This document shows positions 55,987 through 64,000 of a DNA stretch of 64,000 bases, piece after piece. This DNA is from Lineus longissimus. Its lineage: Eukaryota; Nemertea; Pilidiophora; Heteronemertea; Lineidae. Location of the stretch: the NCBI RefSeq assembly GCF_910592395.1, contig NC_088325.1, forward strand, positions 7,037,501-7,101,500, read 5' to 3'. Positions within the stretch are counted from its first letter, which is position 1. Every line of letters begins with the position of its first letter. The translations under genes were made by a program, and so were the position numbers. The notes under the pieces are model-generated. The model saw nothing but the letters and a program-made list of their open reading frames with translations. It was not told the DNA's origin and ran no database searches.

Positions 55987-58447
55987 TACTTCATGTTTTA
56001 ATTTTAACCAGAGTTACACACCGGCACTCGGCCAAATAATGACGTCGTTTTCCAAACACAACCAGCACTGACAGTTCTAATGATCGTGCTGGTCTGGCAC
56101 CTGTCATGCAATATGTACTCCAGGGTTAGCTCTTTCTCTCTTGGATTCTCACCAACGGTTAACAAAGGACACTGGCCGACTTGGAAAATAATTTGTCTAC
56201 AATATTGAATTTGAATGATACACATGTAATAATTGTTGTCTATACGCAAATTTCTCAGCCACTAAAATATTGCAGCAGCTCCAACAGTAGGTAACATGTA
56301 ACAGGACTTTATAGTAATGACTGAGAGAGTTCAGAACAGGCGACAACACTGGAGTGTTTTGGCAAATATATTTTAAAACCTAGAGCCACCCTCGAACCCT
56401 GGACTAAATTCCATGAAACAACGATTCCTTACAAATACAATCCACATCTCCTAACACCTCATTATATTACTTATTGGCACAAAGTTCTATATCATAATAT
56501 GTTCTCTCCTAAGATCACTCAGGATTTAATAGTTCTGACATATTTTCCTCTTTTTAACCAAAAAAATACAATTTTGAGATTTCTCCCAACCCTGAGATAA
56601 GTTTTGGAAGTCATGGTATTGTCTGGAATTCACAACATTCAAAATGGAATGAATATCAAAATTGTTTTCAAATCTATTTACAGATGACATCAATCACTTG
56701 ATGGAAAATAACTTTCACAAGGAAAACGAAAATCTCACAATCTCATCTGCAGGGAGTTTCATAATGGAAAACTTGGAGACTAAAACGCCTTTTTTCAATT
56801 TTCAAAATACAAAATCCTACGCATCTTTAACGCACTTTAAATACAGAAATTCAAATATTAAACTGTGCAAAAAATTTACTCGACTGGATTTGCGAAATCA
56901 GTGGTACACATCACCTACAGACCTCTAACTTGAACAACCTGTTTGTTTTATATACAAGAATCTAGTTCTTGTTTAAATTCGAGTAAAATATATGCAAGGT
57001 TTATTGTACATGTATATCAATTTCAAATGAAATTTTCTTAGGTGTGTATACTACAAATCCTTTTGGCTTCTTAACAGCCGTCTTAATAAACGTCAGAGCT
57101 TCATATAAATTCCAATGACAAAACAGGTGGTGTCTCGGTGATGTTTTTAGTTGCCAAAAATGAAGACGTTGACAGGGAATCATATTACCCGTAATAAAAT
57201 GTAAATGCACCATTTTGAATCCTTTATACCAGAGATTATACAGTTTGAATATTTCCTCCTCATCATCATCATTCAAGGTATCACAAGGCACCTATGATTC
57301 TGCCTTGAGGCCAAGTACCTGTAATAAAGTTTGAAGCCTTTTTCCCTTTAATACGGTAATTTCTACATGCAAAACCTAGCCTGCAAAACCATGAACTTTT
57401 CGTTGTACGTTAGTTATGCATGATAATTTCAGGGTTTGGGGGGTCTGAAGTTAGAGGGTGATTTTTGACGGCTTTTAACTCGCGAGTCAGCTTTTTCACG
57501 ACTACGGGTTGAATGGAGCCTCAAAACCACATAAGGAAGCCAACTGGACTGAAACTTCATCATTTTTTTCATTTTCAACACACCTTATTCTCAATTTAAG
57601 AAAAAATATCTTGAATGGAAAATACCATTTAATTGGTATTCAACTGGTGAGACCACACATTGATCTCAAACTGAATTATTTTCGTGTACAACCGCGTGCT
57701 GATTGGTTTAATACAGGTGCGCGACCTTGAAATATCACAACAAATGTCTTGCACAGCTTTTTTCCCTCTTCCCATCTGCTTTCTAGAATATAACAAACGG
57801 AACAGAAAAAGTTCCACGCAAATAAATTGCAAGATTTGTTTTCATAGGTGTGGTTGTTTTTGCCATGTGAATGATATCACAATCACAGACACCTGATTAT
57901 TAGTCTGATCCAGAGGAAAGCAATCTGATAAATTATCTTCAGGTTATTTCTCTCTCTCTCTCTGATTGAGACAAATGACTCCCAACTCCACAAGACTGTT
58001 AAGTAGAGATCCATTCAGAAATATCTATTTCTCGTATGCTTTTTCGAAAGGATTCTTAAACTATCCAATAATTTTCCATCGAAATGATCAAACACTCCTC
58101 ATCAGTTAAAGCTGTGATCACATCACCTAACTGTTCATGGAACAGGTAAACATTCTGAATAAGTTTATGAAAAAGGTTATTTGGTTCTCCATACCACTCT
58201 TACTCATTTTTTTATACATTCATACATCATTTATAGCAAATCTTGAGAGTCACTATTGAGTTAAAGATTTTTTAAAAAATAAATAATTTTCCTCGTTCTT
58301 AAAGATCCCAGTTTGTTTTCTGTAAATCTTTGCAAGTTTGAACAGACGCCGACAACTTTGCACCCAGTATGTTCTCAAACTAATGGTGCGTGTCTCATGA
58401 CTAGAGATCTCCGTTCAATTGCTCCCAATACAGATGGCGATAAATTC
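55987..58447 (-). other. Probable KMT2 3' UTR and downstream region
   Basis: Directly follows the KMT2 stop on the minus strand. The first AATAAA (TTTATT on plus) is at 57000-57005, which would give a ~1.45 kb 3' UTR. No other gene is recognised. Confidence 0.45.
57000..57005 (-). terminator. Candidate KMT2 polyadenylation signal
   Basis: First AATAAA downstream of the KMT2 stop codon on the minus strand. Sequence downstream is T-rich only weakly; the true site may be elsewhere. Confidence 0.35.
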
Positions 58448-58553
58448 CTAGTTGAGATATCTGCGACACTTCCTTGACCCACACGTGCATGGGATCTTGA
58501 CATCTTCTATCGGGAACTTGTAGTCATAGGTGAGCTCTTCACCACGTTGGATC
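58448..58553 (-). CDS. KMT2A/B: KMT2 (MLL-type) last exon: end of SET, post-SET
   Basis: After TTTTCAG the exon supplies one base to a split codon and then [34 protein letters not shown] and a TAG at 58448-58450. GEELTYDY is the SET-domain C-terminal motif with the catalytic tyrosine, and CTCGSRKC is the post-SET zinc ligand cluster. Ending a few residues after the post-SET cysteines (RRYLN) is typical of the MLL family. The preceding intron is 3.9 kb and full of repeats. Confidence 0.95.
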
Positions 58554-59296
58554 CTGAAAAGAGAACATTGTTTACCTTAATAGGCTGTGTCCACAGACTA
58601 TTCCCGAGTGAACTTGTGGCGTGGTTTTCATTGTCTCCGTTACAACAAATGGGAATGCCCAATTAGCCAAACAAAGGTTCATTTTGCGTGTGCCCTGTCA
58701 CAAGGTCACAACCGAACACGGAATACGGAACAAGGAAAAACGTCACAACTGTCAATAGACATGCAGCTTAAGATTCATTTGTGTTCTCCTTATTTGGTTA
58801 ACAGCGTGTCAACTCCTTGACAGCTGTATTGAGAAGTCGAGTGTAAACTTTGGACTCCAAAGGCCGCTTTCATCATGTAGATCTTTCATCATGTAGTTCT
58901 TTCATCATGTAGATCTTTCATCATGTAGATCTTTCATCATGTAGATCTTTCATCATGTAGATCTTTCATCATGTAGATTAAGAGACAAGTGCACAAGCTG
59001 AAAAGCCCAGCTCGGTTGACATTTCTTCGTGCCCACTGTGGCTCATGTCCTGGTGGAATACTGGTGCCTACAAACCATCATGTACTTGAACCCCAATTTG
59101 CCAATTTCCAGATAAGTGGCTTTTGGATGGCGTAGGGTCAGGTTCCATTGATATCGACATCAAGAGAGACATTATGTCAGAAACATCAAAGGCTGCCCCA
59201 TGACTGTACTATTTCATTCCCCCACAACAGAGCTTCACCACTTGGGACACTTACTAGGAAAGGAGCCAATTACTGCTGATCAGAGGAACACAAGAA
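58554..59296. repeat. Intron with 16-bp minisatellite (58868-58978)
   Basis: Part of the last KMT2 intron. A seven-copy tandem array of a 16-bp unit (CATCATGTAGATCTTT) lies at 58868-58978. Nothing else recognised. Confidence 0.6.
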
Positions 59297-59742
59297 TTAC
59301 AAGAGGCCCAAGGGCCTGGCGCTCAGCTGAGTTAATATCATTAACATCTTCCCGGTGTTCAGTTCATTATGCATGAAAATGGCATGCTCCATGGTATTTG
59401 ATATCCTTCTGCGTTCACTACGGTACCAATGTTTTTGGTTGACATAATTATGCCACTGTTCATTCCTCAATCCTGACCATAATTCGGGTGAAATCATCGT
59501 ATGAAAATATTTACCGAAACATGAAGTTTATGCCATGAATGAGGATACTCATTGTCATAGCCTCGTTTACAAGTACGAAGTATTTTCCCGCGAATATTCA
59601 AAACTGCTTGGCTCCTTGCCAGTTAAATAACATGTGACTATACACAAAATAGAAAACTTTGAAATTGTAAATCATTTTTTATCTATCAGGGGAAACAAGC
59701 TGATGATGATCAAATAAATCATTCATGAGAAATCGTTTTGTT

Positions 59743-60750
59743 GCTGAAGTATGGCAAGCCAAAGCGGAATTTATTCAAGACTTTAGAATTACCATTCAAG
59801 AAGTTAAATATAAGTTCAAGAAGGAAATATATGTTCAAGACTAAAATATGTTCAACCTTGAATCAAATGTTTTCAACCTTGAATAAAATATGTTCAACCT
59901 TGAATAAAATATGTTCAACCTTGAATAAAATATGTCCAACCTTGAACAAAATATATTCAACCTTGAACAAAATATATTCAAGACTCACGTGACCATATTC
60001 AAGACGCACGTGACCACAAAATTGATGACGTAGTTGCTCATGTTTTGATGCTTTACGGACTTTCCCGAACCCGCGTCCAGACTTTCCCGAACCCATGGTA
60101 CTTGTGTTGCGTTTCGGAGCTCGAATTGTTCGCACAAAGGTTTTGACACATGGTTGTACACGTACCTAGCCGCCTACACCTGACATGTACTGTAATCCTA
60201 CACATCATGACATGGATGCCGAGTGAATGTCAGAGTCGATACATGTTTCACAGACATATCAGGCAAATTATAGGTTCAAAATGCGCAATGCCTCTCACCT
60301 TTCATACCACTGTATCGGATTCTCGTTGTCTTTTGACATGTTTGAGTGTTTAGGCTATACAGGCAATCAATCACGTCGTGAAACAGAACGCATCAGAAGT
60401 ACCACAGATTCTACGCTCTACGTCATCAATTTTGTGGTCACGTGCGTCTTGAATATGGTCACGTGAGTCTTGAATATGGTCACGTGAGTCTTGAATATAT
60501 TTTGTTCAAGGTTGAATATATTTTGTTCAAGGTTGGACATATTTTATTCAAGGTTGGACATATTTTATTCAAGGTTGAACATATTTTATTCAAGGTTGAA
60601 CATATTTTATTTAAGGTTGAAAACATTTGATTCAAGGTTGAACATATTTTAGTCTTGAACATATATTTCCTTCTTGAACTTATATTTAACTTCTTGAATG
60701 GTTATTCTAAAGTCTTGAATAAATTCCGCTTTGGCTTGCCATACTGAAGC
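59743..60750. mobile_element. Foldback element with long arms built on a 21-bp repeat
   Basis: Left arm 59743-60032 (~290 bp) and right arm 60418-60750 (~333 bp) are nearly identical inverted copies. Both begin AGTATGGCAAGCCAAAGCGG and end in GACCACAAAATTGATGACGTAG. They contain a 21-bp array with units starting TTCAACCTTGAA, then units with CACGTGACC. By my count the right arm has two more units than the left, matching the length difference. The 385-bp spacer has no gene. It sits in the last KMT2 intron. Confidence 0.85.
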
Positions 60751-61505
60751 TTGCATGACGAAGTTAATGCTAAACCTTTTCTTGTGCTCTACTGCGCCAC
60801 CGTAGTTTTCTATTTAGACCAGCGATGACGTCATTTCTGGTGATTCCCTACGTTGTCCAATGAGCGCTTTTTAAAATGTGCCATTTGGTATTGTACAGTA
60901 TGCAATGTATTTTTTCAGCGTTGCCAGTTGCCGAACAGAATGCCGTAGCTCCCTCAATTTCCAATCAATTTTTATGGGAGTGACATTATTGTATTGCTTA
61001 GAATGTCTACTTTTTACTCATGAAAGAATCGTAGAACTAAAACTTAATAGGCGAACAGAATCATGCCGATTCACTGCACATACTGTGGGAATTCTCCACT
61101 TCAAAATACATCGGCGATGTCATCGTGAACAGAGCATGCACAAGTTTTCCGATATCGTTTTCACAGAAATGTGGCCAAATTTTCAAGAACTAATTTCTGA
61201 AAGTAGTCCCTAAAGACCTTATGACTACCACTGAAACGAACTAGTGATAATATCGCCTACCAGACTACTTTTTAGGCAGAAAATTGGGTACATGAGTGTC
61301 ATTGAGCTCCAAGAAGGCAAGATTATAGCACATAGCGTAAACAACATGCCGCCATTTTGTCTCCGCTTCGGTATTTCGTAGGCCGCTTATAATGCACCTT
61401 CTCAATTAAAACCAACATAATAAGGCCTTACATCGTTGATTGAATAGGAACACCACACAAAACACAATAAAGTGGGGGTACAATCGATGACGAAGCTGAA
61501 GTGAA
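60751..61505. other. No gene seen (KMT2 intron)
   Basis: One TGACGTCA palindrome at 60836-60843. No exon recognised. Confidence 0.4.
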
Positions 61506-61972
61506 TACCGTATTTTCCGGATTATCCCCCGCACTGCCCTATGACCCGCACCCCCTTTGACCATTACCTAAAGCCACGCAAGACCCGCACCTGATTATGA
61601 CCCGCACTGCTCCAAGACCCGCATTCTCCAAAAATAGTAAGCCATTCATTGATGTTGACATCCTAGAACCGCCATGTTTTTTTTAATTGTTAACCAAAGT
61701 GGATCAATTCCAGCATGGCCGTAACTATTTTCCCTAGCGGAGACATCACAAACTATGCGATCATGGCGGAAATATTGGTTGAAAACAATGCGAAAACGAT
61801 GGACATAAATCCTTATCAAGTAACCAGTTTGGTCCCCTTTTTTTTCTTTGGGGTTGGGGCTTATCCCTCTCAGAATCCACGCAAGACCCGCACCTTTGTA
61901 TTACCCGCACCCCCACTTTTTGGGCCTGTTTGAGGGCAAAAAGCCGCGGGTCATACGCCGGAAAATACGGTA
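61506..61972. mobile_element. MITE with TACCGTATTTTCCGG termini
   Basis: 467 bp starting TACCGTATTTTCCGG and ending CCGGAAAATACGGTA, a perfect 15-bp inverted repeat. The interior has repeated GACCCGCACC motifs in both halves. No transposase. Frames of 70-130 codons overlapping it are not coding. Confidence 0.7.
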
Positions 61973-62371
61973 GTGATTTATTCCTGGAGCTACTGCTTCT
62001 GTTGTGCAGCTGCCATGTTTTGAGAACTGGCAAATAGGAGACTTTATTGATGGCTGACGTCATCGGGCGGGAATTTGAATCGGCAGAAATAATTAAAAGG
62101 CAGGTAGCGCCCTCTCCTGTTAAAATTTTGAACTTTTTCTCAATAAAATAGATTTTCAAGAATTTTATCTTAATATTAGAGCATATTTCGACTAATTCTG
62201 CTGCTCCTAGGCCGATATAGGCCAGTTTCCTTCATGCACTCTCGCTCGCAGGAAGTAGGTCGAATGGCGACAAATTTTGTTTTGAAAGTAGAGTTTGACC
62301 AGAAGTATCCAGAAATGCAAAATTGAAGTCTCTAGGTCTTACGGTTACAAAATGTGCACCATGGGTTTAAC

Positions 62372-62402
<31 letters not shown>

Positions 62403-62475
62403 CAGACGGACGCCACTGAACAACTTATTTGACAAGCTCGGCTGACTTAGTCAGCTGAGCTAAAAAACCACTTAC
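61973..62475. other. KMT2 intron, including (GGAT)n
   Basis: A GGATGGATGG tract at 62370-62400 and a TGACGTCA at 62055-62062. No exon before 62476. Confidence 0.4.
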
Positions 62476-62543
62476 GCTCTCATGGCAAATATGACAATGT
62501 GCTTCTTGCCCTCGACCTGGATCACCTTCGAGTAACAGTTGGG
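62476..62543 (-). CDS. KMT2A/B: KMT2 (MLL-type) exon: SET core after NHSC
   Basis: 68 bp between a CAG acceptor and the donor GTAAGT. Encodes PNCYSKVIQVEGKKHIVIFA then MR and two bases of a split codon. It completes NHSCDPNC from the preceding exon and its phase fits the next. These residues form the strand leading to the cofactor pocket. Confidence 0.95.
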
Positions 62544-62964
62544 CTGAAATTAAATGAACACCACACATCACAGTGAGTTCTGAGAGAAGAACAAACCTCC
62601 TCGGACAGCAAAGCCATGAAGACCATTCCAAACTGCTGCTGAGATCGCATCAAATTTGCTATCTATTTTATCACTACATCAAGACAATTATTCTACCTTC
62701 TTCATCGTATCAACTCTGGATGTCAAAATAACCTGTATCAGCGCTTAGAGTATGTTATCCTCTGCTTGTAATCAGAAGGCTCCAGAGGATAGACACTAAA
62801 AGACGATTCATCTTGAATGTTGCGCAAAGCAAACAGACGGAGAGCAAATGTGTACACCACAAACATGAACAATAATCCCTTGTATGACGTATTGCACAAT
62901 AAGCTTACATGCTGGTGTGGATGATCATATGATTGCGACTACTTCTAGTGTCAAGACTACTTAC
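62544..62964. other. KMT2 intron
   Basis: Begins with GTAAGTAG just past the 62965 exon and ends in TTTCAG at 62544. No repeat recognised. Confidence 0.6.
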
Positions 62965-63060
62965 ATCACAGGAATGGTTGATGAATCTCGCTGCGTTCCC
63001 ATGCATTGTAGCATCTACGACATCATAATCATCAATACGGAACATGTAACAACCAATGCC
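62965..63060 (-). CDS. KMT2A/B: KMT2 (MLL-type) exon: SET core with RFINHSC
   Basis: 96 bp, 32 whole codons, from an acceptor with eight T (TTTTTTTTCAG) to the donor GTAAGTAG. Encodes [31 protein letters not shown] and Asp. RFINHSC is the S-adenosylmethionine-binding pseudoknot motif, intact. The sequence is nearly the same as human MLL1. Confidence 0.96.
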
Positions 63061-63714
63061 CTGAAAAAAAGGACTCTCACGTAACAAATCTCAATTGGGG
63101 AAGAACAATAAATTTCACCAATTGACAATGATAAGGTACTTCCCTGACAAGCAGGGTTTGAAAATACACTCCTGAATTTTCATCTGTACACAGCATGATT
63201 TACATGATCAGTGACTGACTTGTGTACACATCAACATTGCTTATTTGAATGTTACTGCAACATTTGAATATTTTAGGAAAAGTTCTTTTCCATCTCTTTT
63301 TGCGAGTTGGCAGCTAGCTCTAAACATTTTAGACACATGTAGCTAATCACCATGATTGGAGAATGCTGCCAATATTCTCCTGAATTGGTATCAACATTTC
63401 TTGTTCAATTCACACTCTGTATCATCAGGTTTTTGATAGGGGTAGAACACAGGCCACTGAATCAAGTGTCAGTAAGGGGTCAAATGACTGCAAAAAGGGT
63501 TCAGGTAGAAGAGGAAGCAAGAAATCCGAAGATGGGACCTCTGTGGGTTCCTTCTCCTTCTTTCTTAACCCTTCATGGATATTTTACAATCTTTTAACAC
63601 CTTACTGACCCTTGATCAGTGGCTTGTGGGTAGAATGACAAATATCAGATCACAGTTTGATGTTTTCTGTCAAGAACGTGCTCTGTAGAGATGTTCCACT
63701 GCATTTTCTCTCAC
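63061..63714. other. KMT2 intron
   Basis: Donor GTGAGA directly after the 63715 exon. No element recognised within. Confidence 0.6.
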
Positions 63715-63928
63715 CTTGCTTTCATAATACTTCTCCCTCTTGTCTGTCATAACGGAGCGGATGACCTCGCCCGCATACTCAATCACCATCTCACCAGCAT
63801 CGATGGCTCGTTTGCAGTACAAGCCACGGCCGTGGATCAGCGATCGGTAGACACCTACGGCTTCCTTGGCATGGCCTCGTAGATGACGGAAGCGCATGGC
63901 CATGGGCAGATCTATACTCGTGGCACGC
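63715..63928 (-). CDS. KMT2A/B: KMT2 (MLL-type H3K4 methyltransferase) exon: start of SET
   Basis: Encodes the N-terminal half of the SET domain of an MLL/Trithorax-family histone H3 lysine-4 methyltransferase, part of a WDR5-RBBP5-ASH2L complex in the nucleus. After CTCCTCCAG the exon gives RATSIDLPMAMRFRH, KEAVGVYRSLIHGRGLYCKR, AIDAGEMVIEYAGEVIRSVM and TDKREKYYESK, then the donor GTGAGA. LPMAMRFRHL and GVYRSxIHGRGL distinguish the MLL1/2 (KMT2A/B, Trithorax) branch from the KMT2C/D and SET1 branches. The four exons here keep phase and all key motifs, so the gene looks functional. The PHD, bromo and FYR regions lie beyond the window's right edge. Confidence 0.96.
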
Positions 63929-64000
63929 CTGGAGGAGACGGTGAAAGTATGTAACAAGTGAAATAACAAAAAACATTTAACTTACTTTTGGCAAAGAAGC
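63929..64000. other. KMT2 intron (window edge)
   Basis: Polypyrimidine tract and CTCCTCCAG acceptor of the SET-domain exon lie here. The upstream exon is outside the window. Confidence 0.5.

Larger units (their letters stand above)
59297..62467. repeat. Long repeat, split by later insertions (tentative)
   Basis: The left end ACAAGAGGCCCAAGGGCCTGG...CTCAGCTGAG (59297-59335) and the right end with (GGAT)n at 62370-62400 and GACTTAGTCAGCTGAGCTAA at 62445-62463 resemble the two ends of one common invertebrate repeat. Between them lie the foldback element at 59743 and the MITE at 61506. That both ends belong to one copy is an inference. Confidence 0.35.

Noticed and set aside
59738-60662. Four frames with CSTLNKI or ILFKVEH repeats
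   Set aside because: They are the 21-bp arrays of the foldback arms read on both strands.
1-64000. CRISPR array, rRNA or intact tRNA gene
   Set aside because: None seen. The tandem arrays have no unique spacers and the two tRNA-like heads belong to SINEs.

Overview
This window is animal nuclear DNA. It is AT-rich and intron- and repeat-laden, with the 3' parts of two conserved metazoan genes. On the plus strand, 10236-10663 is the last coding exon of a Van Gogh-like (VANGL) planar-cell-polarity gene, ending in the PDZ ligand ETSV. On the minus strand, four correctly phased exons (63715-63928, 62965-63060, 62476-62543, 58448-58553) encode the SET and post-SET domains of an MLL-type (KMT2A/B) histone H3K4 methyltransferase. 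The repeat families suggest a marine invertebrate, but the sequence alone does not fix the species.

Layout. 1-10235 is probably VANGL intron with repeats: a 58-bp perfect inverted repeat, a TTAA element, a long AGGTCA-rich repeat, a tRNA-derived SINE and a pogo-like MITE. 10236-10663 is the VANGL exon, followed by 3' UTR. 12-37 kb has no gene I can recognise. It holds pogo-like MITEs, a second MITE family, tandem arrays, a 21-bp minisatellite next to another SINE, a piggyBac-type relic and several foldback elements. 37.5-51.0 kb is a decayed Polinton/Maverick (endogenous adintovirus-like element). 51-58.4 kb is the region downstream of KMT2. 58.4-64 kb holds the KMT2 exons; the last intron contains a ~1 kb foldback element and a MITE.

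The Polinton has the expected modules: major capsid protein, minor capsid (penton-like) protein, FtsK/HerA-type packaging ATPase, retroviral-type integrase with C-terminal chromodomain, protein-primed DNA polymerase B, and three small conserved Polinton proteins. Nearly all are broken by frameshifts or stops. I did not find the cysteine protease or the terminal inverted repeats. Less usual cargo is a deoxynucleoside kinase pseudogene and a double zinc-ribbon/HNH-like protein. Two further left-end reading frames, a glutamine/asparagine-rich protein and an aromatic-rich minus-strand frame, have no family I recognise.

The most unusual observation is a ~29-bp half-palindromic repeat with core GAGC-N3-GCTC. 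It occurs at about ten sites inside the Polinton and I saw none in the flanks. Copies lie between genes and inside coding regions: three places in PolB, the start and middle of the HNH-like gene, and the integrase N-terminal linker. They often keep the reading frame and sit in linkers rather than domains, which resembles the palindromic elements inserted in bacterial (Rickettsia) genes.
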